Assembly: GCF_018812025.1 (NCBI RefSeq)
Contig: NC_063054.1
Span: 36,459,896 to 36,523,895, forward strand
DNA: 64,000 nucleotides
Reading direction: 5' to 3'
Source: Megalobrama amblycephala
Taxonomy: Eukaryota; Chordata; Actinopteri; Cypriniformes; Xenocyprididae
Shown: positions 1 to 62,084 of the stretch, piece by piece
Layout of the letters: the number at the start of each line of letters is the position of its first letter
Numbering within the stretch: the first letter of the stretch is position 1
Program-made: the position numbers and the translations under genes
The notes under the pieces: generated by a model
Told to the model about the DNA's origin: nothing
The model's database searches: none
The model's input: the letters and a program-made list of their open reading frames with translations, nothing else

Positions 1-280
1 ATCGAACACACGAGCTAAAGTCACTGGACATGCTGATAAAATTGAGACATTCCTGATTTTACAAGCCATGTCAATCTGGATTCATGGAATCACAGTTGAG
101 ACACTATCGGTCCTGCCAAATACTGCTTTATTATTTTGAAAACACAAATGTTGTTTGTTGCATTTTAGAGTAGCTGACACATAGACTTTAATTATTTTTT
201 GTTTTAATTACAATTCAAGATTAATGTTTAAGACAAAGTATGTTTTATAGCTCTGTAACTGACAACAATTTTTTTATTAA

Positions 281-1176
281 AGGTGCCCTAGAACGTTTTT
301 TCACAAGATGTAATATAAGTCTAAGGTGTTCCCTGAATGTGTCTGTGAAGTTTCACCTCAAAATACCCCATAGATTTTTTTAAATTAATTTTTTTAACTG
401 CCTATTTTAGGGCATCATTAACTATGCGCCGATTCAGGCTGCGGCCCCTTTAAATCTCGCACTCCCCGCCCCCCGAGCTCTGGACTATAATACAGTGCAT
501 AAACAAAGTTCACACAGCTAATATAACCCTCAAATGGATCTTTACAAGATGTTCGTCATGCATGCTGCATGCATGCGTTGGATCATGTGAGTATTGTATT
601 TATTTGGATGTTTACATTTGATTCTGAATGAGTTTGATGGTGCTCCGTGGCTAAAGCTAACATTACACACTGTTGGAGAGATTTATAAAGAATGAAGTTG
701 TGTTTATGAATTATACAGACTGCAAGTGTTTAAAAATGAAACGATGGTAACTTTAACCACATTTAACAGTACATTAGCAACATGCTAACAAAACATTTAG
801 AAAGACAATTCACAAATATCACTAAAAATATCATGATATCATGGATCATGTCAGTTATTATTGCTCCATCTGCCATTTTTCGTTATTGTTCTTGCTTGCT
901 TACCTAGTCTGATGATTCAGCTGTGCACAGATCCAGACGTTACTGGCTGCCCTTGTCTAATGCCTTGAACATGAGCTGGCATATGCAAATATTGGGGGCG
1001 TACGTCGGTGTTATGTTGAGATTCGCCTGTTCTTCAGAGGTCTTTTAAACAAATGAGATTTACATAAGAAGGAGGAAACAATGGAGTTTGAGACTCACTG
1101 TATGTCATTTCCATGTACTGAACTCTTGTTATTCAACTATGCCAAAATAAATTCAATTTTCAATTCTAGGGCACCT
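281..1176. mobile_element. TTAA-flanked non-autonomous DNA transposon (Kolobok-like)
   Basis: The ends are the inverted pair AGGTGCCCTAGAA and TTCTAGGGCACCT, each directly flanked by TTAA (277-280 and 1177-1180). TTAA duplication with ends starting AG fits the Kolobok superfamily better than piggyBac, whose ends usually start CC. There is no open frame inside. At 896 bp it is a non-autonomous copy. Confidence 0.8.
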
Positions 1177-1184
1177 TTAAGTTT

Positions 1185-2040
1185 TTTTTTATCATTTTAA
1201 TCACCTTTTAGGCTTCACTTGTTCACTTAAACAATGTGATGCAACAAATGCATTTTTAATAGTACAAATATGCCATGTAGTCTCATACAGGTCTGATACA
1301 GATCTTTTTAACTAAAAAGTAATTTATCTTATATTTTAGTTCTTCTAGCTGCTCACAGTTTTTTTTCCCCCCATAATTTTTAATCACCTTTTTGGCTATG
1401 CTATAGTTCAATTAAATAATCCAGTGTGGCAAATGCATTTCAAAAGAACAAATATTCCATGTAGTCTCATATGCCGATCTTTTAAATTAATCTTAATTAT
1501 TATTTTTTTTTAACTCAGCATTTTTTTTTTCATTATTTTTAATCACATTTCAAAGTCCCTCCAGCAGGAGTTATTCTTTATATCAGTATGACTTTTTCTT
1601 CCTGAAACGCCTCCATTGTAGTCTTGAGTTTTCTTCCGGGAACGAACACGTCATAATATTCCTAAAGGGGCGGAGCCTGGTTGAGTTAGTAAGTAGTGTG
1701 TTGAAACAAGGCGGTTATAATAAGGGGTGGGACATTTCCACACTCAAAGCGTTTGGCCAATCATAACACACTGGTCCAGCCGACCAATCAGAGCTCACTG
1801 TGCTTTCCAGAAGGCGGGGCTTCATAGAGACAGGAACTAAACAGAGCGTTACTGACAGACTGGGAAGAGAGGAGCTGCAACAATGGAGAATATAAGGAAA
1901 AATAATGTGTTTTTTGAAAAATCAAGCATGCAAAACTAAAACAAAATCAAGACTTTGAAAAAGGTCATAATAGGTCCTCCATAAATGGCCCTTGATGTGC
2001 ATAATCATTTTTAAAATTACAAATATTCCATCTAGTCTAT
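1185..2040 (+). repeat. three diverged copies of a ~190-bp segment
   Basis: The segment with motifs TTAATCACCTTTT, CAAATGCATTT and CATGTAGTCTCATA occurs at about 1185-1345 and 1370-1500. A third copy begins near 1535 and resumes near 1988 (AATATTCCATCTAGTCT). The third copy is interrupted by the dispersed repeat at 1553-1985, so the duplication is older than that insertion. Confidence 0.6.
1553..1985 (-). mobile_element. dispersed non-autonomous repeat with GC-box/CCAAT motifs
   Basis: This is a GC-richer block in AT-rich surroundings, containing GGGGCGGAGCC, two GGCCAATCA/ACCAATCAG motifs and AAGGCGGGGC. I recognise the minus-strand start (GGACCTATTATGACC) as a dispersed cyprinid repeat from memory. 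It has no open frame and clear inverted ends were not found. Confidence 0.5.
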
Positions 2041-2451
2041 ATTAATACGAGGTTATAAAAGCTGCATGCACGATTATCAAATTATCATTTACACTCTATG
2101 TCATTTTTAAAATACATGCAGCTTTAAACATAAAGTTGGCGAAAAGATTTGAACGGTACTTGTTATAGTGTGTGTTTAGTCCTCAGTAGTTTATGCATGT
2201 GAGCAGCGACGTGATGCTTATTATTGTGTGTTTAATAAGAGCGTTTTTGGGTGCGTGTTTGATAGCTGCTGCGATCCCTCTGCGGACCCCATCGCTGTTG
2301 CTCTCAGAATGAACAAGGTTGCTAAGATACGCTGGGCTTATATTAGATTATCTTATCTGCTGTTACTATATTTTCCCCAGCACCGTGAAACCTTTATTAA
2401 TTTGGAAATTTACCCAGCTGCGGAATTAAGAAGCTGCTATGTGTACAGCAA

Positions 2452-2452
<1 letters not shown>

Positions 2453-2488
<36 letters not shown>
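2453..2488 (+). repeat. (CT)n microsatellite
   Basis: About 18 uninterrupted CT units. It gives spurious Leu-Ser and Arg-Glu frames on the two strands. Confidence 0.95.
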
Positions 2489-2489
<1 letters not shown>

Positions 2490-3099
2490 TGGACTGCTGG
2501 GAGCTTCATCCAGAACTCCCTCAGGTTTAATGTCGGCCCCTCCTTTGTACAAAGGCTGGGTTGATAAACAGCAGTAAGCCGCTGTAATCTTCATCCCAGG
2601 GGCCTCTGGATCATTTGATACCCCACTAACCAATAAGACATGCAGGCAAACAAAGCAGTGATGTCATCTCCTGCAAAGACCATTGGTGGAGAGCTGAGGC
2701 CGTAACCCTCGCGTTAATTACATCGAGCTGCTCGGGGTGCTATGGGGAACAAAACCTTGGAAAATGGTCCCGAAGGTATAAATATGTCCTCATAATTAAA
2801 GCACAGGAGGTCACGTTAATGTATTTTATCTGAAAATACAAAAAATTGTTGCGATTGCCTCGTTGTTTTATGGCACTGTGCATAATTAACTGTTCTGAAG
2901 TTAATTTAACACATGTACCAGGTATTACATGAACTGTATTACATTTTTAAATAGTGGTTTTAAGTGTACATGCATGTATATATTTAACAAAAATATGTAT
3001 TTATATATACAATATTTGTATTTATATATAACAAATTATATATATATATATAGTTATATATATAATCTAATATAATCTAAAGTTATTTTGTTTTTTTGT

Positions 3100-3660
3100 T
3101 TTTTTAAATATGTCTGTATAGTTTTTATTATTTTGTATTAATTACTTTTGATCTATTTAGTTTTACTTATTTTAATACTTAAAGTTAAACTAAATAAAAA
3201 TGAGAATTGTTGCCTCGGCAACTAGCTGAAATATAATGTTACATTTTTTATATTATATTATATTATATTATATTATGATATGATGTTATGTTAATTATTT
3301 TATTTTAGTTAACATTTATTTTGTTTCAAGTTACAAAAATGTGTTTTTATTATTTTAGTTTTACTTAAAGTTTAGTAATTTTGTTCTGTGAAAGTGAAAA
3401 ATGTTGCCTTGGCAACCAACTGAAATATAATAATATTACATTATTTTTACTTCAAGATAAACTAAACAAAATTAGAAATGTTTCCTTGGCAACTAGCTGA
3501 AATAAAATAAGTTTATTTTTTTATATATATATTTTTTATTTTGTTTTATTTTATTAAAAAAAATAACAATTTTAAAAATACAATAAGTTAAAATATTGTA
3601 ATATTTTTATTTTATTTTATTTTATGTTTATTGCTTCAAATGACGGAAACGTTTTTTTTT
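3100..3660 (+). repeat. local duplications around a GTTGCC-GGCAAC hairpin motif
   Basis: GTTGCCTCGGCAACTAGCTG is seen at about 3209, with variants at 3402 and 3478, each followed by AAATA-rich sequence. A (TATAT)n run sits at 3248-3276. The core is a short perfect inverted repeat (GTTGCC...GGCAAC). Confidence 0.6.
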
Positions 3661-4365
3661 TATGGTTTTAGTTTTAACAAAAAAATAACCAAAAAATATG
3701 CATAGTATGCTATTACGAATACAGCCGATATCATGGTAACCTTTTCCATCTTCAAGGCGCCGCTTTAAAATATCACTGTTATCCTATGGATTCTTCATGC
3801 ACTGTATTTGGTCAGGAACAAAAGGATGTAAGAACCTCATTTGGGATTCTGTCACCTTGTAACTGCAGTGGAGAGAAAGCCATTGTTCGTCCATTTTCTC
3901 GTTGTTTCCTGCTCTCCCGCAGGATTACTTGTCATTGGGGTCTTTTGCGGGGGCATTTGTATAATATGCTTTCTTGTTCTGGGTTCAGCATTGATTAATT
4001 AATCCATTCCTAATTATCTCATTGAGAGCTTCGATCGGCTCATTTCCTTTTGGCTTTGGTGTTGTTTGCTGATCATGTTTCCCTCACCTGAGAGCATGCG
4101 TCACACTCAGTAAACGCAGAGACTCCTGGAGGAAACATGAGAACTAATGAGACGTGACCTCGTGAAAAATAGCATGATGCAATTAACAGCAGTCTGACAT
4201 AATACATGCAAACAAACATTTGCTTATTTCCGGTGTGACCGAGAGATTCGAGGTGTTTGTCTATGCAAAATTTGTTGCAATGATGTGTGTGTTACTGATG
4301 GTTTTAGTGTGTTTTAGTCTGTTCTGCTTATTGTTATAAGAATAAATATGATCAATAGTAATAAT

Positions 4366-4722
4366 TAGAGCTGCACGATTCATCGAAATAAAGCTGAAAA
4401 CTGAGAAGCTATAAGGGTTCCCTGCAAAACTTTGATGGTTTAAAGTTTGAAAATTAAGGATTTAAGACAGCCATAAATAACTGTTGTAACCAAAAATACT
4501 TACTAGATTTTATTAATTTACTGTGAAATATTACAAGAGTAATAGTTCTTAATTAGTTTTTATTTAATGATTTTTATGTAGTAATAATAATAATAATTAT
4601 TATTATTAGTAGTAGTAGTAGTAGTATTGTTATTATTAATATTATTATTGGCATAAGAATAATAATAAAAAAAATTTATATGAATATGAATATTATTATT
4701 ATTATCATCAGTATAATGATAG

Positions 4723-4757
<35 letters not shown>

Positions 4758-5183
4758 GGAATAATATTTATTCATTTATTTATTTATAATTGGTAATTGT
4801 AATAGACAGTAATATTATTATTATTATTATTATTATTGGAATAATAAAGATTATAATAATAATTATTATTATGTGTATTATAATAATAATAATACAAAGT
4901 ATCATTATTATTATCATTATTATTGGTATAATAATGATTTTAAAAAAATTATTATCATCGGTATAATGATAGTAATAGACAGTATTACTATTATTATTAT
5001 TATTATTATTATTATGGGTATAATAATAGCAATAGACAATATTATTATTATTATTATTATTATTATTCATAGTAATAGACAGTAATATTATTATTAATAA
5101 TAATATTTGATATATTATTGGTATAATAATGATAATAAAAAGTAATTATTATTATTAATAGTAATATTGGAATAATAACAATA

Positions 5184-5217
<34 letters not shown>

Positions 5218-5272
5218 GGAATAATATTTATTTATTTATTTATTTATAATTGGTATAATGATAGTAATAGAC

Positions 5273-5305
<33 letters not shown>

Positions 5306-5618
5306 GGAATAATAAAGATTATAATAATAATTATTATTATGTGTATTATAATAATACAAAGTATTATTATTATTATTATCATTATTATTGGTATAATAAT
5401 GATTAAAAAAATTATTATCATCGGTATAATGATAGTAATAGACAGTATTACTATTATTATTATGGTATAATAATAGCAATAGACAATATTATTATTATTA
5501 TTCATAGTAATAGACAGTAATATTATTATTAAAAATAATATTTGGTATAGTATTGGTATAATAATGATAATAAAAAGTAATTATTATTATTAATAGTAAT
5601 ATTGGAATAATAACAATA

Positions 5619-5654
<36 letters not shown>

Positions 5655-5760
5655 CAATAATATTATTAATATTATTTTACTGTGCAGCAATTGTGCAGGA
5701 ATTTTTTACAAAATTTTGAAATCACAATTAGATTTTTTCCCCCAAAATTGAGCAACCCTA
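4366..5760. mobile_element. hAT-like element with a (TTA)n-expanded core
   Basis: The left end is TAGAGCTGCACGATTC. The right end, TTGAGCAACCCTA, reads TAGGGTTGCTC on the other strand. The flanking octamers GTAATAAT (4358-4365) and GAAATAAT (5761-5768) match at 7 of 8 positions, as expected for an old hAT insertion. Between 4575 and 5670 nearly everything is (TTA/TAA)n with short islands. A related element with the same left end lies at 51518. Confidence 0.6.
4575..5670. repeat. compound (TTA)n trinucleotide array, ~1.1 kb
   Basis: ATT/TAA repeats are interrupted by the motifs GTATAATGATAGTAATAGACAG and TTGGAATAATA, which recur several times. A block at about 4780-5190 reappears at about 5250-5640, so a larger segment was duplicated. 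The poly-Ile, poly-Asn and poly-Tyr frames are by-products. Confidence 0.9.
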
Positions 5761-6321
5761 GAAATAATGATGCTTGACTTAGCAGACAACATTAATAAAT
5801 GTTAATAATTGTGTTATTCAAAACAGATCCAAATTTCCTCAGCTTGTATGTTCTCCTGCTAGAGGCAATAACTATTTTTTGGAGTAGCATATACTCATAC
5901 TATTAAAGCATTATGTAGTATGTGTACTGTGTGAAATTGCACTTTTCAGGATCTAGCTGTGGTATCGAAGTACATGTAATGTGTTAAGTGTACTTACTAT
6001 GAAGCATTGCACTGTGTCCTCATTCAGACTGATAACAGCGGCTCTCCCCGATCAGGGCAGATGAGGGTCAGGTCAAAGGTCACATGCTCCATCTTGTCCC
6101 TGTTGCAGTACAGATGGAGAAGCAGCAGGAATGCGTTTACTGCAGCATTTGCATCGGGCCTCTGGACCTGTTCCCTGTCCTGGAGCCATACTTAACTAAA
6201 TCCAAACCAGCATGCTCTGATTACTAATTTGACATTTAGCTGATGCTTTTAATCCTAAGAAACTTACACCCTGTCCCAACCACACTGAAAGTAGAAAAGT
6301 AGACTGTTTTTATACCACCGT

Positions 6322-6850
6322 TAAAAGTTTATGGTCGGTAGATTTTTTAAAAGTTTTTGAAAGTCTCTTCTGCTCACCAAGGCTGCTTTTATATGATCAA
6401 AAATACAGTAAAAAATACCCCACAGATCATTTATTATAGCTTGTCAAATTTGCCCCTCTTTGGGTGTGAGCAAAAACACGTGTGTGTCCCTTTAAATGCA
6501 AATGAGCTGCTGCTCCCGCCCCCTTTCCAGAAGAGGGCGGAGCTTTAACAGCTCAACAACAACAAAGCCAAAATGACAAAGGTGTTCAGCCTTACATTGT
6601 TCAAACCGGAGTCTCAGGAAGAAGTTACAGCTTTTAGAATGAAACTGGGCGTTTCTGAATGGTTAGTGGATAAATTTATGTAGTTGTTGTGGAGTTGATT
6701 CAACTCATCCACTAGCATGTGCCGAAAATATCTCTCTTTGCATTAAACTTTGAGTGTTGTGACTTTGCAGATGTTGTTTATGCTCAAACAGCAACATTAC
6801 TCACTAACTAAAGTTAAAAAAGTCAAATCATTATCAACCACCCCTTTAAC
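6322..6850 (+). mobile_element. dispersed repeat fragments
   Basis: Positions 6322-6412 are a truncated copy of the family with CTCTTCTGCTCACCAAGGC (fuller copies at 16951 and 26881). From 6432 a second family follows, containing the octamer ATGCAAAT and AGAGGGCGGAGC, and runs to about 6850. No coding potential was seen. Confidence 0.55.
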
Positions 6851-7629
6851 ACTTTCGCTTCTGTGTTTGGGAAGCTATCAGACATCAGTTTTCACTTTAA
6901 ATATCTCAACTCTTGTGTTGGATAGAAGTGGAGAAACCATGACTGTGCAAACCAGAGAAAGGAATAAATCAGATCAGATATCCATCAGCTTTATTGAGCT
7001 CTATACGCTGGAACCACCAACAAAAGCAGGAAACATGTTCTCTCTCTTCTTCTGTATCTCGTCTTTCTCTATCTTGCGCTGGCTGCATTAACATTCCTTT
7101 GAAGCCTGATTCCAGTGCAGATCTTCATCTTTATCTGTCTCTCTTGATCTCGTGTTTGAACTGCTCTCTTTAGCTCGGCGTATCGCTGTAGTCATGATGA
7201 TCCAGGATACTCTTTACTCCATGTGTAATCTTTAAACCTAACATGAAACCAAACTGTACTTCATTCTTCTTGAGAAGGATTCAGTGCATGTTGTGTCATG
7301 TTGACCATGTGTTTCCCGCAGTGGGTTGATTGAATGAAACTGACCTCAGAACAGATCACATGTGTTTGAGCTGTTACACAAAAACCAAAATAGCTTTTCT
7401 CTCTTTTTTGGCTGTATATATGTTTCCGTTCTCCTGATCTTTTCTTTGATCATGTGATGGTGCATCACCTCTCGAGGGAGCGCTCTGATTCTGACAGCTC
7501 TCTCTCACACTATATCACGCTTTGCTAGTGTCATATTGACAGTGAACACAATGATGACTCATGAATGCTTGCTGTTATTGGATACAGAAGTTGCATGTGT
7601 GTGTATGTGAATTTTATTTATTTATTCAT

Positions 7630-8530
7630 TCAGTAGTATCCCCATAGTAAATAGTAAAATAAAGCTCTGTAAGATATTGTTAATTACTTCATTTAGAAAA
7701 ACAAACCTGCATTCACAATGCATATCATTTCTATAATAAGATATTTTATTTTATTTTTTTATTTTATTTAGTTTATTAATAAAATGTTTTTTGAGTGTGA
7801 TATCCATTTTCAAAAGAAAGCAGAAACTAAATGTCATTTCTGATTTAACAAAAAGCTATAACATTTGATTACATTTTTTTATTTTATTATTTATTTTTTG
7901 GGATGGGTGGGTAATTTACACATGAAAATCTGATAAATCAGATTTCAATAAAATTAATTTCCGTGCAATGTTTTTAATTATTTGAATGAACCCACAATGT
8001 ATGTAATTTCTACAAAAATTATTATTTCATTTACAACTTACCAATCTTAGGAAGTCAGGGAAATTAATAAAATCTTAAAAAGTTTATATTGATAGCTTTA
8101 AAACATTTTGTTGGTTATAAATTTGTTTTTTTGAGTGTGATATCCATAGAATACATTTTAGAAATGTTTTTAAAAGAAAGCAGAAACTAAAAGTAAATTC
8201 TAATGTAACAAAAAGCAATTTGATAAAAAAAAAAAAAAAAATGTTATTTATGTGTATTTTTATTTGATTTGATTTTTTATTTTTTGGGATGTAGTATCCC
8301 TAGTTCAATTTACACATGAAAATCTGATAGTAAAATAAATCTCTATAAGATATGAATTATTTAAATGAATTATTTATATATCTAGTTATGCTTAACTTTA
8401 AAATATTTTGTTGGGTAGATTTTTATTTATTTATTTTTTTTATTATTATTATTTTTTTATTTTTTTATTTTGAAGCACAAACTAAAGGTCATTTCTGATG
8501 TAACAAAAAGTTAGTACATTTGATAAAAGA
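7630..8530 (+). repeat. three diverged ~330-bp tandem copies
   Basis: TGAGTGTGATATCCAT, AAAGAAAGCAGAAACTAAA and TAACAAAAAG recur at about 7793-7860, 8130-8215 and (partly) 8470-8520. TTTTTTGGGATG is shared at 7895 and 8281. The region is AT-rich with no genes. Confidence 0.65.
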
Positions 8531-8622
8531 TTGACAACTATTTTGGTTTCATATTAGTCACCTAAATAGAGTTTGGTGTCCTTTCACTGAAATATGGTGG
8601 GTTGTTGTATTTAGCTGTATTT

Positions 8623-8897
8623 TCTTTTTTATCAAAAATACAGTAAAAATAGTGAAATATTATTGCAATTTAAAATAACTGTTTTCTATGTGAATATATA
8701 GTAAAGTGTAATTTATTCCTGTGATCAAAGCTGAATTTTCAGCATCATTACTCCAGTCTTCTGTGTCACATGATCCTTCAGAAATCATTCTAATATGATG
8801 ATTTGATGCTCAAGAAAAATTTCTGATTATTATCAATGTTTACTGACACTTTTGATCAATATAAAGCATAAAAGTTTGAATAAAAGTATTAATTTCT
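8623..8897 (+). mobile_element. CACTAC-TIR family copy 1 (truncated)
   Basis: Contains the family core TCATTACTCCAGTCTT, CACATGATCCTTCAGAAATC and TCTAATATGATGATTTG. Both ends are degraded. It is one of at least six copies in this window and lies 150 bp before exon 2. Confidence 0.75.
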
Positions 8898-9045
8898 TTA
8901 TGTTTGAATGCATACCTCATGTGTTTAGTAGATCTGCACACTGAATGAACACTATAATGTTTATCTGTAATTCTCGCTTTATTTAAACAGCATTAATGAC
9001 CTTCTCTTCTCTCATCTCATGTATATCTCTGTGTTTGTGTTGCAG

Positions 9046-59361
<50,316 letters not shown>

Positions 59362-60001
59362 GTACACACACACACACACACACACACAAGTGTTTTGGGT
59401 TGTTGTGATGGATTTATGTCTTTCTCCTTCTTACATTAACAAAAAATAAGCACCACTATCTGATACCATCACTGCACCAAGGTGCACCAAAGTATCTTTT
59501 GTGATTCTAATCTGTTTTTCTCTGATCAACTTTTTAGTGATTACATTTTTAAAGCATGTTTTTTGGCTGCTGAAAGTGAATCTTACAGTATGTGACATGT
59601 AGATCATATCAGTGTGTGTTAATCAGCTGTGATATGATCACACTATCATTCATTCAAGTGCTATTCAAGTGTGATAAGATACAAAAAGAACTTAAATCTG
59701 TACTGGCACGCTGTCTGTCTGTGTGACACACACATGACTCATGTGCACAGAAAGCCTCTTCAGACAGCATTAAAAGCTGCTTCAGACACACAAAATTATG
59801 CCAAAATCATCGTAAGCACAGTTAAATAAAGCCTTAAGTGACCGTAAAGTGTTTTGAGGACACCGGATGTGGGTCAGATCCACGTCATGTGCGTCAGGTC
59901 TTAAAGTGACAGCAGCCTAAAAAACCTGCTGCAGTCTGTCATTAATGTTAATCAAAGAACAGCAGACAAAGAGAAAACTTTTGTAGCTTTAATTAGGGCT
60001 G

Positions 60002-62084
60002 TACGGAAGAGGATTAGGGCCAAGCAATAATAAAAAAATAAAACCATCTCGAGATTAAAGTTGTTCAATTTCGAGAAAAAAGTCGAGATAAAATGTTGAG
60101 AATAAACTCGTTAAATTACGAGAAAAAAACTTGTTAAATTTCGAGAAAAAAGTTGAGATAAAATGTTGAGAATAAACTCGTTAAATTACGAGAAAAAACT
60201 CGTTAAATTTCGAGAAAAAAGTCAAGATAAAATGTTGAGAATTAAGTCATTAAATTACGAGAAAAAACTTGTTAAATTTCGAGAAAAAAGTCATTAAATT
60301 TCAAGAAAAAACTCGTTAAATTACAAGAAAAAACTCGTTAAATTTAGAGAAAAAAGTCGAGATAAAATGTTTAGAATAAACTCGTTAAATTACGAGAAAA
60401 AACTCGTTAAATTACAAGAAAAAACTCGTAAAATTTCAAGAAAAAAGTTGAGATAAAATGTTGAGAATAAACTCGTTAAATTACGAGAAAAAAACTCGGT
60501 AAATTTCAAGAAAAAAGTCGAGATAAAATGTTGAGAATAAACTCGTTAAATTACGAGAAAAAACTCGTTAAATTCCGAGAAAAAAGTCGAGATAAAATGT
60601 TGAGAATAAACTTGTTAAATTACAAGAAAAAACTCGTAAAATTACAAGAAAAAAGTCAAGATAAAATGTTGAGAATTAAGTCATTAAATTACGAGAAAAA
60701 AGTCATTAAATTTCAAGAAAAAACTCGTTAAATTACGAGAAAAAACTCTTTAAATTTCGAGAAAAAAGTTGAGATAAAATGTTGAGAATAAACTCGTTAA
60801 ATTACGAGAAAAAGCTTGTTAAATTTCGAGAAAAAAGTCAAGATAAAATGTTGATAATTAAGTCATTAAATTACGAGAAAAAACTTGTTAAATTACGAGA
60901 AAAAACTCGTTAAATTTAGAGAAAAAAGTCGAGATAAAATGTTGAGAATAAACTCGTTAAATTACGAGAAAAAGCTTGTTAAATTTCGAGAAAAAAGTCA
61001 AGATAAAATGTTGAGAATAAACTCGTTAAATTACGAGAAAAAACTCGTTAAATTTCGAGAAAAAAGTCGAGATAAAATGTTGAGAATAAACTCGTTAAAT
61101 TACGAGAAAAAACTTGTTAAATTTCGAGAAAAAAGTCGAGATAAAATGTTGAGAATAAACTCGTTAAATTACGAGAAAAAACTCGTTAAATTTCGAGAAA
61201 AAAGTCGAGATAAAATGTTGAGAATAAACTCGTTAAATTACGAGAAAAAACTTGTTAAATTTCGAGAAAAAAGTCGAGATAAAATGTTGAGAATAAACTC
61301 GTTAAATTACGAGAAAAAACTTGTTAAATTTCGAGAAAAAAGTCGAGATAAAATGTTGAGAATAAACTCGTTAAATTACGAGAAAAAACTTGTTAAATTT
61401 CGAGAAAAAAGTCGAGATAAAATGTTGAGAATAAACTCGTTAAATTACGAGAAAAAACTCGTTAAATTTCGAGAAAAAAGTCATTAAATTTCAAGAAAAA
61501 ACTCGTTAAATTACGAGAAAAAACTCGTTAAATTACGAGAAAAAACTCGTAAAATTTCAAGAAAAAAGTCGAGATAAAATGTTGAGAATAAACTCGTTAA
61601 ATTACGAGAAAAAACTTGTAAAATTTCAAGAAAAAAGTCGAGATAAAATCTTGAGAATAAACTCATTAAATTACGAGAAAAAACTCGTTAAATTTTGATA
61701 AAAAAGTCAACAAAATGTTGAGAATTAAGTCATTAAATTACGAGAAAAAAGTCGTTAAATTACGAGAACAAATTCTTTAAATTATGAGAAAAATGTCGTT
61801 AAATTTAGAGAAAAAAGTCGAGATAAAATGCTGAGAATAAAAAAAAAAGTTAAAGAAAAGAAAATAAAGAAAAAAGTTGTTAAATTACGAGAACAAATTC
61901 ATAATTTAACGACTTTTTTCTTGTAATTTAATGACTTTATTCTCATAATTTAATGAGTTTATTCTCAACATTTTATCTCGACTTTTTTCTCGAAATTTAA
62001 CGAGTTTTTTCTCGAAATTTAACAACTTTAATCTCGAGATGGTTTTATTTTTTTATTATTGCCTATCCCTAATCCTCTTCCGTA
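60002..62084. mobile_element. TACGGA-TIR element with an asymmetrically expanded 69-bp repeat, 6-bp duplication
   Basis: The inverted ends TACGGAAGAGGATTAGGGCC (left) and, on the other strand, TACGGAAGAGGATTAGGGAT (right) continue into AATAATAAAAAAATAAAACC and ATCTCGAGATTAAAGTTGTT. GGGCTG flanks at 59996-60001 and 62085-62090. The left arm is a ~1.8 kb tandem array; the right arm (about 61890-62040) has only one or two inverted units. No transposase. Confidence 0.88.
60054..61850 (+). repeat. 69-bp composite minisatellite
   Basis: The unit is GAGATAAAATGTTGAGAATA, AACTCGTTAAATTACGAGAAAA, then AACTCGTTAAATTTCGAGAAAA, AAGTC. The sub-unit CTCGTTAAATTNCGAGAAAAA is itself repeated. A regular block at 60885-61487 has nearly nine full 69-bp units and so gives a 200-codon frame repeating MLRINSLNYEKKLVKFREKS. 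It is not considered a gene. Confidence 0.93.

Larger units (their letters stand above)
1..9045 (+). other. gephyrin intron 1, 3' part
   Basis: AT-rich intron. Named contents: a TTAA-flanked element 281-1176, a triplicated segment 1185-2040 split by a dispersed repeat, a (CT)n run 2453-2488, AT-rich duplications 3100-3660, a hAT-like element with a (TTA)n core 4366-5760, dispersed repeat pieces 6322-6850, and duplications 7630-8530. A copy of the CACTAC family lies at 8623-8897. The stretches 2490-3000, 3740-4260, 5880-6240 and 6860-7600 look single-copy to me and carry no gene that I can see. Confidence 0.85.

Noticed and set aside
4560..5505. Poly-Asn, poly-Ile and poly-Tyr frames
   Set aside because: They are translations of the (TTA)n array.
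60885..61487. A 200-codon lysine-rich repeat protein (MLRINSLNYEKKLVKFREKS)
   Set aside because: It is a by-product of the 69-bp tandem unit inside the TIR element; the frame breaks as soon as the unit becomes irregular.
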